From an uncultured Lachnospiraceae bacterium (lineage in GTDB: Bacteria; Bacillota; Clostridia; Lachnospirales; Lachnospiraceae): DNA of 45,782 nt. Positions 34,646 through 43,269 of this stretch are shown here, in pieces. The DNA lies in assembly GCA_905201915.1 (NCBI GenBank), contig CAJKQE010000009.1:1-45782 (forward strand), given 5' to 3'. Numbering within the stretch: position 1 is the stretch's first letter; every line of letters begins with the position of its first letter. A model generated the notes under the pieces. That model did not search any database. It had not been told where the DNA came from and was given only the letters and a program-made list of their open reading frames with translations. Position numbers and translations under genes: made by a program.

Positions 34646-37600
34646 TTACTCCACACTCTTTAAAGACTCTACCATATCAATTTTCTTCAATTTAAAGTAC
34701 ATCACTGCATTTACAAGGAATGAAAACAGGCAAGTTAATGCAGCGCTTAGCACAAAACTGATGTTTTCAATAATTCTCGTAAACATAACGCTGTCAATTT
34801 CCACTGTGACAATTACAAAACGATGAAGCATACTTCCTAACACAACTCCTACTGCCACACCGATGATGGTAAGCAAAATATTTTCTCTGAACACATAAGC
34901 AGAAACCTCTTTGTCATAAAATCCCAAAACTTTAATGGTAGCAAGCTCACGCTTTCTTTCTGTAATATTAATGTTATTCAAATTATATAAAACCACAAAA
35001 GCAAGAAGGCCTGCTGAAATAATCAAGACTACAATAACAATATCAAGGCTTTCCAACATATCGTCCAGTTGATTTTGTATGTTATAAGTATAAGTTACAT
35101 TTAAAGCCCCGCGTTTACTTAAGATATTTTCACCAATTTCTTTCAGACCTTTTTTATCAAAGTCTTTCATCTTAAAGTAAATGGTATTAGACTCCATATT
35201 TTCTCCGTAAATTTCTCTGTAAGTTTCCGGAGAAATGTACAGATAATGTTCCATATAGTTTTCACATATATCTGTTACACGAAGCTCTGCTTGTTTCTCA
35301 TCTTTATCATCAAGCATAATCTTATCGCCTTTTTTAACATCTAAAAGCTGTGCTGCCTTTTCTGTCAAAATTACAGAGTTTTTCTCCATTTCAAATTCTT
35401 TCTTTGTAATACGATTTCTGAAAACCTGAAACTCTTTATTTTTCTCAATGTCAAACGGCACACTTAAATAAACTTCCTGTTCTTCTTTCCCCTTAGAAAT
35501 CGTAATCTTCTTTGAATATCCTTCCATAATATCAGAGACAGCTTTTTCTGAAGAAAGATATTCTATAGGCTCTTTTTTATCTTCTTCCTCTGCATCCGTA
35601 TTAAGAATAACCATTCCGTCATATAATTGAAGCTCTCCGTACTGCAATTTACCAATGGCAAAAATGGAGTCACGAAGACCAAATCCTACAATCATCAATG
35701 CCATACAGCCGCCAATACCAAAAACTGTCATGAAAAATCTCTTTTTATAACGAATGAGATTACGAATCGTAGATTTCCAAATAAAGCTTAAATGTTTCCA
35801 GATAAATGGAATTCTTTCCAGAAAAACTCTTTTTCCTTGTTTTGGTGCCGGTGGTCTCATAAGTACAGCCGGTTGAGAAGCAAGCTCTTTATAACAAGCC
35901 AAAAATGTCGCCAAACCAGTACATAAAATTGCTGCTCCCGCTGCCATAATTCCATATTCACAGTTGTAAGGAATTACCACATCCGGAACATGAGTATACA
36001 TAATCTTATATGCCGTCACAATAATATAAGGAAAAACTTTCTCTCCAAAAAGCACTCCAAAAATACTACCACCAACCGTTGCCAAAAGGGCATAATTTAA
36101 GTATTTTCCTGCAATGCTCAGCTTTCCATAGCCCAAAGCTTTTAACGTTCCAATCTGAGTTCTCTGTTCTTCTACCATACGTGTCATGGTTGTCAGGCTG
36201 ATTAAAGCTGCCACAATAAAGAATAAGATAGGAAAAACTTTTGCTATGGCACGAATACGATCCGCATTATCTCCAAATCCCACATACTCTGGTAATGCAC
36301 TTCTATCCTGTACATACCACTGGGCATTTTCAATCTTATTAATTTCCTGCTGGGCATCTTTTATCTTTTCCTCACCGTCATGAATTTCCTGCTCGGCATC
36401 TATTTTCCCCTGCTCATATTCTTCTTTTGCCTGTGCAAGTTTTTCTTCATTTTCTGCAATCAAAGCTTCGCTTTCTGTTTTTTCTTTTTCCCCATCGTGA
36501 ATTTTACTCCAGCCTTCATCAATCTGCTGCTGTCCTTTTTTTGCCTGTTCTTCACCGGAAATTAGTTTTTTTCTGCTTGCTTCTAATTGCTGTCTTCCTG
36601 CCTCAATAGCTGCCTTCCCTTGTTCTAACTGTTTTCTAGCCTCAGCAAACTGAACATCTGCTTCCTGCTGTTTCTGTTCCAAGGTTGCTTGTGCAGCATT
36701 CATTTGCTGTCCGGCTTCCTGCAAAACAGGTTCTTTTTCTGCAATCTCCGTTTTTAGTGCCTCTGCCTGTGCCTGTATCTGAGGTACTTGTTCCGGTGGC
36801 AGAATTCCGCTTTCCAAACTTGCTAAAAGTTCAGAAAGTATCTCTTTCGCCTGTGCAAGTGCTGTAACACCTTTATCGTACTCTTCCTTTTGGCTGTAAA
36901 AGGCATCCCACGCCTTAGTAAGTTCTTCTTCTCCTTTCGCAATTTCTGCTATTCCTGCATCATACTGCTTTTTAAAATCAGCTTCTTGTGCATCAAATTC
37001 TTTTTTTGCAGAATTATACTGATTCCAGCCATTAGAAATTTCTTTTTTTGCTGCATCTACCTCTTTCTGACTGGCGTATAACTTATTTTTTCCATTTTGC
37101 AGCTCTTGATTTGCTTTTTCAAGCTGTTCTTTTCCTTCCTGAAGCTGCTTTTCTCCATCATCAATCTGCTTCTTTGCTTCTGCAAGCTTTTCTTCAGCTT
37201 CCTTCTTACCCTTATCTAACTCCTCCTGAGCATCTGCAAGCTCTGTTTTTGCTTCATCACGAATTTCATCCGCTCTTCGCTTCCCCTGCTCATCAGCAAT
37301 TCCTTCAATATTTTTCTGTACTTTCTCTACTTTCCCATTATACTTAGAAGTAAATGCTGTCAGCGCTTTTGCATCTTTAACAGATACATAACATTCTGTA
37401 TATGCTTCCAATCCGAAATCTTCTGGAATTACTCCCAGAAATCCACTGACTTCACCATTTCCCACTGTACTGCTGCCTCTGGCATAAGTAAAATACATGG
37501 AACTGCTGCCGCTTCCTACAATTTCAAAAGTCTCCGTCTTTAAAGTGTCTGTAACCGCATCCTTCGTCCCGCTGGAAAGGAGAATTTTGTCTCCGATTTT

Positions 37601-38029
37601 AAATCCATGAGCCTTGAGAAAGTCTCCATCCATAAGACATTCTCCTGATTTTTCAGGCATCCTTCCTTCTTCCACCGTATACTTATTCATGTTATCCAAA
37701 ATAGAAGCAACATGAAGAACCTTATAATTTCCTTCCACATTTAACAGCATATCAACAGAATATCCCGGTTCTACCGACTCTACTCCCTCTGTCTTTTTCA
37801 ATGCTTCTACATCTTTTTCTGTTAAGCCTAAAGTTCCTATAACGCGAAGATCCATAACATTATTTCTGTCAAAATATGCATCTCCGGAATATCTCATATC
37901 CGGTTCACCTGCCCGAATACCAGAAAAGAATGCTACACCCATTGCTACAATAAAGAAAATAGATAAAAATCTTCCCAAACTTCTATGTATCTCTACATAA
38001 AAATCTTTTCTTATCGCTCTTTTTTTCAT
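34646..38029 (-). CDS. Large FtsX-family ABC permease with long coiled coil
   Basis: 1127 aa. One N-terminal membrane helix (about 18-38), an outside MacB-like domain (about 45-240), then about 350 residues (about 245-600) of predicted coiled coil rich in Glu/Lys/Gln/Ala with repeating G-x2-x-L units, followed by three FtsX helices (about 630-740), a second outside domain, and three C-terminal helices (about 1000-1115). The coiled coil should project outside the membrane, like a hairpin reaching the cell wall. Paired with the ATPase 13 nt upstream and the TetR gene. Substrate unknown; an envelope-reaching exporter or signal device is plausible. Confidence 0.85.
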   Translation of the reverse strand: MKKRAIRKDFYVEIHRSLGRFLSIFFIVAMGVAFFSGIRAGEPDMRYSGDAYFDRNNVMDLRVIGTLGLTEKDVEALKKTEGVESVEPGYSVDMLLNVEGNYKVLHVASILDNMNKYTVEEGRMPEKSGECLMDGDFLKAHGFKIGDKILLSSGTKDAVTDTLKTETFEIVGSGSSSMYFTYARGSSTVGNGEVSGFLGVIPEDFGLEAYTECYVSVKDAKALTAFTSKYNGKVEKVQKNIEGIADEQGKRRADEIRDEAKTELADAQEELDKGKKEAEEKLAEAKKQIDDGEKQLQEGKEQLEKANQELQNGKNKLYASQKEVDAAKKEISNGWNQYNSAKKEFDAQEADFKKQYDAGIAEIAKGEEELTKAWDAFYSQKEEYDKGVTALAQAKEILSELLASLESGILPPEQVPQIQAQAEALKTEIAEKEPVLQEAGQQMNAAQATLEQKQQEADVQFAEARKQLEQGKAAIEAGRQQLEASRKKLISGEEQAKKGQQQIDEGWSKIHDGEKEKTESEALIAENEEKLAQAKEEYEQGKIDAEQEIHDGEEKIKDAQQEINKIENAQWYVQDRSALPEYVGFGDNADRIRAIAKVFPILFFIVAALISLTTMTRMVEEQRTQIGTLKALGYGKLSIAGKYLNYALLATVGGSIFGVLFGEKVFPYIIVTAYKIMYTHVPDVVIPYNCEYGIMAAGAAILCTGLATFLACYKELASQPAVLMRPPAPKQGKRVFLERIPFIWKHLSFIWKSTIRNLIRYKKRFFMTVFGIGGCMALMIVGFGLRDSIFAIGKLQYGELQLYDGMVILNTDAEEEDKKEPIEYLSSEKAVSDIMEGYSKKITISKGKEEQEVYLSVPFDIEKNKEFQVFRNRITKKEFEMEKNSVILTEKAAQLLDVKKGDKIMLDDKDEKQAELRVTDICENYMEHYLYISPETYREIYGENMESNTIYFKMKDFDKKGLKEIGENILSKRGALNVTYTYNIQNQLDDMLESLDIVIVVLIISAGLLAFVVLYNLNNINITERKRELATIKVLGFYDKEVSAYVFRENILLTIIGVAVGVVLGSMLHRFVIVTVEIDSVMFTRIIENISFVLSAALTCLFSFLVNAVMYFKLKKIDMVESLKSVE

Positions 38030-38042
38030 ACCTGCTCATCAC

Positions 38043-38747
38043 CTACCATTCAATGGTCTCTACCGGAACAGGATTTGGATTTAATTCCATACCTGACACT
38101 TTTCCATTTTTTATATGTATAATCCTGTCAGCCATAGGCGCAATAGCTGAATTATGAGTAATAACAATCACTGTCATACCTTTCTGGCGGCATGTATCCT
38201 GCAAAAGTTTCAAAATTGCCTTTCCTGTATTGTAATCCAACGCCCCCGTAGGCTCATCACATAGTAACAGCTTAGGATTTTTTGCCAGTGCTCTGGCTAT
38301 CGAAACCCTCTGTTGCTCTCCACCGGAAAGCTGTGCCGGAAAATTATCCAGACGATCTCCTAATCCTACATCCTCCAAAACGCTCTTTGCATCTAAAGGT
38401 TCTTTACAAATCTGAAGTGCCAGCTCTACATTTTCCAGCGCTGTCAAGTTAGGTACTAAATTATAAAACTGAAAAACAAATCCAATATCATCTCTGCGAT
38501 ACCCTGTAAGCATTTTGGGTGTGTATTTCGCCACATCTTTTCCGTCTACCAACACTTTTCCCTCTGTGGCTGTATCCATTCCGCCTAAAATATTTAAAAC
38601 AGTTGTCTTACCTGCTCCACTGGGACCTACAATTACTACAAATTCACCCTTTGATATAGAAAAATCAATGCCATCTGCAGCACGTATTTCTACTTCCCCC
38701 ATTTTATATACCTTTGTCACATTTTCTAATTTTACATAATTTTCCAT
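38043..38747 (-). CDS. ABC transporter ATP-binding protein (MacB/LolD-type)
   Basis: 234 aa. Walker A GPSGAGKTT, Q-loop FVFQFYNLVPNLTALENVE (core VFQFYNLVP), signature LSGGEQQRVSIARAL, Walker B LLLCDEPTGALD, and H-loop VIVITHN. The type that pairs with FtsX-like permeases. It starts 3 nt after the TetR gene and is probably translated from the same mRNA. Confidence 0.95.
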   Translation of the reverse strand: MENYVKLENVTKVYKMGEVEIRAADGIDFSISKGEFVVIVGPSGAGKTTVLNILGGMDTATEGKVLVDGKDVAKYTPKMLTGYRRDDIGFVFQFYNLVPNLTALENVELALQICKEPLDAKSVLEDVGLGDRLDNFPAQLSGGEQQRVSIARALAKNPKLLLCDEPTGALDYNTGKAILKLLQDTCRQKGMTVIVITHNSAIAPMADRIIHIKNGKVSGMELNPNPVPVETIEW

Positions 38748-38750
38748 AAT

Positions 38751-39338
38751 TTATCCTCTCCTAGCTTCCTCTAATGCTCCTTGTATTCCTCTTGTTAAAA
38801 GCTTAGCTGTAAGCACTGACATCTTCTGAGGGCTTTCTTTAAAATCATGCTCCATCCAGTAACGTACAATCCCCATGGCTCCGGTAGTGCAATAATAAAA
38901 CTGTACCTGAAATTCCACAGATGCTTCATCAAAAGTATTTGGAAAAGCATTCAAATATTTTACAAAAATAGACTCTACAAGCCCTTTTCCGCTTGAAACG
39001 CTTCCTCTATATCTCATAATCAGTCCACATTTTTCCCTCTCCTGATAAAGATACTCAAATACTCTTTTTAAAACTACTTCCAAATTTTCCTTCAACTGAG
39101 CCGGCTCCATCTCATCTGTCATTTCTTTCACCTTTCTGCACATATCCTCCTCTACTTCTGCCAAAATATCGTATATATCTGTATAATGAATGTAAAAGGT
39201 GTTTCTATGTATATGTGCAACCTCTGTAAGCTCCCGAATAGAAATTTCATTAATCTCCTTACGCTGCAGCAATACAAGCAACGCTTTTAATATATTCGCC
39301 TTTGTCTTTTCAATCTTCTTATTTCTATCTTTTTCCAT
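38751..39338 (-). CDS. TetR/AcrR-family transcriptional regulator
   Basis: 195 aa. N-terminal helix-turn-helix (about 12-58) with the TetR core ISIRELTEVAHIHRNTFYIHY; the C-terminal ligand domain (about 70-190) is unassigned. It leads the ABC operon and its promoter carries two copies of a palindromic sequence, so autorepression and control of the exporter are likely. RBS AGGAGA. Ligand unknown. Confidence 0.92.
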   Translation of the reverse strand: MEKDRNKKIEKTKANILKALLVLLQRKEINEISIRELTEVAHIHRNTFYIHYTDIYDILAEVEEDMCRKVKEMTDEMEPAQLKENLEVVLKRVFEYLYQEREKCGLIMRYRGSVSSGKGLVESIFVKYLNAFPNTFDEASVEFQVQFYYCTTGAMGIVRYWMEHDFKESPQKMSVLTAKLLTRGIQGALEEARRG

Positions 39339-39348
39339 GATTTTCTCC

Positions 39349-39404
39349 TATGCATCTGCACATTTCCTTACTTAAATTTTACTGTGCATCTGCACATTTG
39401 TCAA
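39349..39404 (-). promoter_or_regulatory. tetR operon promoter with two operator copies
   Basis: Minus strand TTGACA (39399-39404), 17-bp spacer, TAAAAT (39376-39381). The palindrome TGTGCA-TC-TGCACA fills the spacer (39383-39396) and a near copy lies in the leader just before the RBS (39349-39362). A 15-bp stretch, TGCATCTGCACATTT, is repeated exactly 34 bp apart (39351-39365 and 39385-39399). Binding in the spacer would block RNA polymerase. Confidence 0.85.
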
Positions 39405-39435
39405 TAAAAAGAGCTGTTGCTTACGCAACAACTCT
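39404..39435 (-). terminator. Terminator of the OGG1-like gene
   Basis: Eleven-bp stem with one wobble (39410-39420 and 39425-39435), GTAA tetraloop, then TTTTTATTG on the minus strand. The T run abuts the tetR -35, so the two units are packed without spare sequence. Confidence 0.9.
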
Positions 39436-39447
39436 CTGCCGAAACAT

Positions 39448-40266
39448 CTATTTCATTTTTTCTCCAAAAAGCTCATAATAAAAAATATACTGTTGCAGAA
39501 CTCCTTCAAATCCCTTGTATCTACGTCTTGGAAATCCTCGTTTATAATTCTTTTCCAATGCCTGATTAATATGAGTATCCACAGGAAATGCCTCTAAATG
39601 ATGAAGCCCAAAAAGACAAATACAATCTGCTACCTTCACTCCTACACCAAATATTTTAAGCAGCTCCTCTTTTGCCTCTTTATACTTCATTTTCTCAATA
39701 GCCAGCAAATCAATTTCACCGGAAACTACTCCTTTTGCTGCACGAACTACATATTTACTGCGGTATCCTAAATTACAGGCTTTCAAATCATCTTCTTCTA
39801 AACTGGCTAAAACTTCTGCCTTTGGGAAGGTATAATACTTATCCCCTGAAGCTGTTACTTTTCCTTCTCCATATTCCCTGCAAATATTCTCAATACACTT
39901 TCTAATTCTCACAATATTATTTTGTTGAGAAATCAAAAATGAAACAATCATTTCCCATAAATCCTGTTTTAAAATGCGAATTCCCTCACCTGACTTGGCT
40001 GCATTTAATAAATACATATCACGCGAGTTAATCTTCTCTATATAAAACTTATAATCTCTCTTTAAATCAAAATATTCTTCCCATACTTCTGTAAATTCTT
40101 CAGAACAACAATAAAATATACTTTCTCCATCCTTTTGATAAATATCCAGATATCGTGCACCGACAATTATTCTGTATTTATTTTCTTCCAGCTTTTTCAT
40201 ACGAAAACACTGACCTGAATTACAAATTTGCTCTAAATCAAAGTTTTCTATTTGTTTTCTTACCAT
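39448..40266 (-). CDS. 8-oxoguanine DNA glycosylase (OGG1-type HhH-GPD)
   Basis: 272 aa. Removes oxidised guanine from DNA. An OGG N-terminal domain (NSGQCFRMKK) leads to the HhH-GPD fold with ISQQNNI, the hairpin FGVGVKVADCICLFGL including the catalytic Lys, and the catalytic Asp in AFPVDTHI; the KVADCICL stretch is shared with human OGG1. The ATG at 40266 is chosen over an upstream in-frame one because AGGAAG precedes it and the upstream residues are unlike the family. Its own promoter and terminator make it a single-gene unit. Confidence 0.92.
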   Translation of the reverse strand: MVRKQIENFDLEQICNSGQCFRMKKLEENKYRIIVGARYLDIYQKDGESIFYCCSEEFTEVWEEYFDLKRDYKFYIEKINSRDMYLLNAAKSGEGIRILKQDLWEMIVSFLISQQNNIVRIRKCIENICREYGEGKVTASGDKYYTFPKAEVLASLEEDDLKACNLGYRSKYVVRAAKGVVSGEIDLLAIEKMKYKEAKEELLKIFGVGVKVADCICLFGLHHLEAFPVDTHINQALEKNYKRGFPRRRYKGFEGVLQQYIFYYELFGEKMK

Positions 40267-40321
40267 GTTTTTCTTCCTAATATTTAAGATTTTACGAAAG
40301 CCAGTTACTTTCCATGAGAGG

Positions 40322-40350
40322 ATTATACTGAAAATAAAATGGAAATTCAA
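40322..40350 (-). promoter_or_regulatory. Promoter of the OGG1-like gene
   Basis: Minus strand TTGAAT (40345-40350), 17-bp spacer, TATAAT (40322-40327). Confidence 0.7.
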
Positions 40351-40372
40351 TATGGATTAGATGATAGTTTAA

Positions 40373-40381
40373 TGTTATAAT
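40373..40381 (+). promoter_or_regulatory. Extended -10 for the CDF-like gene
   Basis: TG-T-TATAAT on the plus strand ends 32 nt before the start codon; the -35 region is weak. Confidence 0.5.
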
Positions 40382-40413
40382 GATTTTCAAAAAATATGTT
40401 AGGAGATGAAATC

Positions 40414-41349
40414 GTGCACACCGAAAGAAAAGCACAAAAAAAAGAAAAGAAAGCAATGAGTGTTTCCTTATATGGGAACTTGTTTTTCGTCATTGTAGAA
40501 TTAGTGACAGCTATTATCACAAGCTCTCAGGCTGTTTTGCTTGATGCTGTTTATGATGGTATAGAATTTTTCATGCTTTTACCTTCTATTTTTCTAATAC
40601 CGTTATTATACAAACCATCCAATGAAAAACATCCCTTTGGTTATATGCAAATAGAAACTCTTTTTGTTGTAGTCAAAGGAATTATGATGACAGCTGTTAC
40701 TATTGGCTTAATTACTAACAACTTAAACCTGATGCTTCATGGCGGCCATGTCATTTCTTTTCAATCTGTTGCTTATTTTGAATTGTTTGCCTGTATTTTA
40801 GGTATTGCTGTATCTCTATATTTAAGAAAAAAGAACAAAGCAATGAATTCTCCTTTGTTGGAAACGGAAAGAAAAGGCTGGGAAATCGACAGTATTGTAT
40901 CTTTGGGAATGACTGTGGCATTTTTGCTTCCTGCCTTTTTATCACACACACAGCTGTCTCCCATTATTCCTTATATTGACCAGATTATCACAATTTTTCT
41001 TTCTATATTTATGCTCCCAATGCCAATTAAAACAGTAATTACAGGCATTCGAGACTTAATGTTAATACCACCGGAACAAGAAACCATTGAGGATATTAAA
41101 AATACCGTTGAACCAATTATTGGTATTTACGGACATACACAGCTTTATTATGATATTGTTCGAACCGGACGAAAACTATGGATTAGCGTTTATATTACCT
41201 TTGACAAAGACACTATTTCTCTTTCACGGTTTAAAATTATTCAAGCCAGATGTATTCAAGCCCTTACAGAAAAATATTCCGATTTTTACTTTGAATTATT
41301 ACCGGATATCGAATTTACAGGGACTGAAATTGAAAAATTAGAGGTTTAA
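40414..41349 (+). CDS. CDF-type cation efflux transporter
   Basis: 311 aa. Six membrane segments (about 15-200) followed by a cytoplasmic C-terminal domain of about 100 residues, as in the cation diffusion facilitator family. Family marks are LLDAVYDGIEF, KHPFGYMQIE and WEIDSIVSLG, the last two in place of the usual HP[FY]G.. and HxxxD metal-site segments (here D-x3-D and D). These changes make Zn2+ less certain; Mn2+, Fe2+ or an altered role are options. AGGAGA lies 7 nt before the GTG at 40414, whereas an ATG 18 nt upstream lacks an RBS, so I take the GTG. Confidence 0.8.
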   Translation: MHTERKAQKKEKKAMSVSLYGNLFFVIVELVTAIITSSQAVLLDAVYDGIEFFMLLPSIFLIPLLYKPSNEKHPFGYMQIETLFVVVKGIMMTAVTIGLITNNLNLMLHGGHVISFQSVAYFELFACILGIAVSLYLRKKNKAMNSPLLETERKGWEIDSIVSLGMTVAFLLPAFLSHTQLSPIIPYIDQIITIFLSIFMLPMPIKTVITGIRDLMLIPPEQETIEDIKNTVEPIIGIYGHTQLYYDIVRTGRKLWISVYITFDKDTISLSRFKIIQARCIQALTEKYSDFYFELLPDIEFTGTEIEKLEV

Positions 41350-41365
41350 ATATACAGTTAGAAAA

Positions 41366-41432
41366 TAAGTTTCTTCCAAAGAAGATCAGGTATCTGAAAC
41401 ACTGATTTTCCATGGGAGAAACTTACTTTTTC
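41366..41432. terminator. Convergent terminator, CDF-like/S8 protease
   Basis: Twelve-bp outer stem (41366-41377 and 41414-41425, one wobble) with an inner ATCAG/CTGAT pair. CTTTTTCC follows on the plus strand and TTTTC on the minus strand, so it may end both genes. Confidence 0.75.
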
Positions 41433-43175
41433 CTACAATGGAAAACTATCCCCTAAACACAGTACCCCATATCCAATACGATTATTAGGATATTCCCCGC
41501 CTAAAAGCGGTCTTGCTCCTCTTCTTAAATATGCCTTTACTTTCTCTCCGTACAAGAAAGGATCATTTCCTTTTATAATTCCCCATTCCATCATAAGTGC
41601 TGCAGCCCCCGTAACAAAAGGCGCTGCAAAAGATGTTCCTGTTCTGTTATCATATCCTCCACCCACTGCTGTTGTACGAATATCCACTCCCGGCGCTGCC
41701 AAATCCGGTTTTACTGCCTTTATCACTCTTGTATAACCCCTTCCTGAAAAATCCACATAGGACATATATCTGGAATTATATGCCCCAACAGAAATTACTC
41801 TTCCCGCCGTTGAAGGAATTGTCAGCGTAGTTTCCGGTGTAGGAAAAGAAAATCTTGTTCCTTCATTTAAAATTCCTCCTCCCGGAAGCCACAAGTCATA
41901 AGAACCATCCACAACTTTTGAAGGTATCAGTTGAATTTTCCACACACCGCTGTCAATATACTGACTTTTAGGAAGCATATCAATATAAATTTCCTGAGAA
42001 ATACTGTATGGGCTGGGCTCTCCATAATATATCAGCAGTTCCGTATTTTGAATAGTAAAACGCTGTGGTCCTAATATCTGCTTAAAAATTCCTACCCTCT
42101 CTCCATTTGGATGTATCATTGCAAATGTCATCTCATCCACATAGGGTTTCCAAATCTGTACACTTATTCCCGTTTCATATTCACTAATATATAAAGAAAT
42201 CTCATCTGTCTTTCCTTCTTCAAGTTGCCCGGAAGTATGAATAGCAGCGCTTCCCTCATTTCCCACGCCTACACAGATTGATGTTTTTCCAGACAATGCT
42301 GCGTTATCCAAATAAGTTTCAATAAGCGACTCCCCACTGTGAGAACCATAATTATTTCCAAAACTAAGATTTAAAGCCAAAGGCATCTGCAAATCAATTG
42401 CCTGACGAATGGCATAATCAACCCCCTGCATAAGTTCTGTGGTTCTGGGAAATCCGTCTTCCAAAGGTGCACCCAATTTTACAACCAATAAATTACTCTT
42501 ATAAGCTACACCTCGATAAACTCCCTGAGAAGCTGCCCCATTTCCGGCTGCAATTCCCATCACGCCGGTACCATGTCCGCTTAAATCACGACTGGGAACA
42601 ATTTTTTCCATTTCCCTTTTATTTTCCTGCTTCAATGCCTCATCAATCTGCTCCTTTGTATATTCCGTTCCTATAAAATAGCCTTTCGGTGGATTTCCCT
42701 GTATGGTTTGATCCCACAGACGTAATATTCTGCTGCTCCCATCAGAATTACGAAAATCAGGATGGCTATAATCAATGCCGGAATCAATACATGCAACCAA
42801 CACGCCTTCTCCTGTCAGCGCTTCTCCCAAAGGCGAAAACTCACTTTGTACTGCTGTCATGCAGGAAGCACTTTTTCCTTGATTTACTGCAAAGAATAAA
42901 CGCTTTGGTTTCTCTACGAACTCTATCTGCGGATTTCGTGATAATTCCTCTATTCTGCTTTCTGGAATGCGTATAATGGCAAATTGATTTAAAAGTTCTA
43001 CTTTTGGAATATCTTCTCCCAGCACTGCACTCAAATCACCGGAAAACTTTATAATCAGCTCCCAGTTTTTTTCTTCTGTATTATACCCTACGTTTAACTG
43101 TGATGATTTCATTCTCTCCTCTTTTGTAGCACTTAAAGCTAAATTCAAAAGATTTTCTAATTTTTGATTTTGCAT
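41433..43175 (-). CDS. Subtilisin-family (S8) serine protease, Csp-like
   Basis: 580 aa. A prodomain of about 95 residues precedes the catalytic core, in which all triad residues are intact: Asp131 (CIDSGIDYSHPDF), His201 (GHGTGVMGIAAGNG) and Ser515 (GTSFAAP), with oxyanion Asn306 (GVGNEGS). An insertion of about 120 residues between them (about 318-445) fits the jelly-roll domain of clostridial Csp proteases, and there is no signal peptide. Csp proteins activate the cortex lytic enzyme SleC during spore germination in some clostridia; related genes in Lachnospiraceae are unassigned. RBS GGGGG; a single-gene unit. Confidence 0.85.
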   Translation of the reverse strand: MQNQKLENLLNLALSATKEERMKSSQLNVGYNTEEKNWELIIKFSGDLSAVLGEDIPKVELLNQFAIIRIPESRIEELSRNPQIEFVEKPKRLFFAVNQGKSASCMTAVQSEFSPLGEALTGEGVLVACIDSGIDYSHPDFRNSDGSSRILRLWDQTIQGNPPKGYFIGTEYTKEQIDEALKQENKREMEKIVPSRDLSGHGTGVMGIAAGNGAASQGVYRGVAYKSNLLVVKLGAPLEDGFPRTTELMQGVDYAIRQAIDLQMPLALNLSFGNNYGSHSGESLIETYLDNAALSGKTSICVGVGNEGSAAIHTSGQLEEGKTDEISLYISEYETGISVQIWKPYVDEMTFAMIHPNGERVGIFKQILGPQRFTIQNTELLIYYGEPSPYSISQEIYIDMLPKSQYIDSGVWKIQLIPSKVVDGSYDLWLPGGGILNEGTRFSFPTPETTLTIPSTAGRVISVGAYNSRYMSYVDFSGRGYTRVIKAVKPDLAAPGVDIRTTAVGGGYDNRTGTSFAAPFVTGAAALMMEWGIIKGNDPFLYGEKVKAYLRRGARPLLGGEYPNNRIGYGVLCLGDSFPL

Positions 43176-43221
43176 AGTCTATCCCCCTTTCTCCATCTTA
43201 CGCTTTATGAATAAGGATAGA

Positions 43222-43252
43222 ACGAAAAAGAGCTGCCTTAACAGACAGCTCT
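43222..43252 (-). terminator. Terminator of the formate channel gene
   Basis: Stem AGAGCTG/CAGCTCT (43229-43235 and 43246-43252) with a further CT/AG pair, then TTTTTCG on the minus strand, 18 nt after the stop. Confidence 0.85.
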
Positions 43253-43269
43253 ACTTTCTTATTCTTATT

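Noticed and set aside
39448..40350. Longer OGG1-like frame starting at 40350
   Set aside because: It would begin upstream of the predicted promoter -10, and the added 28 residues are hydrophobic and unlike the family.
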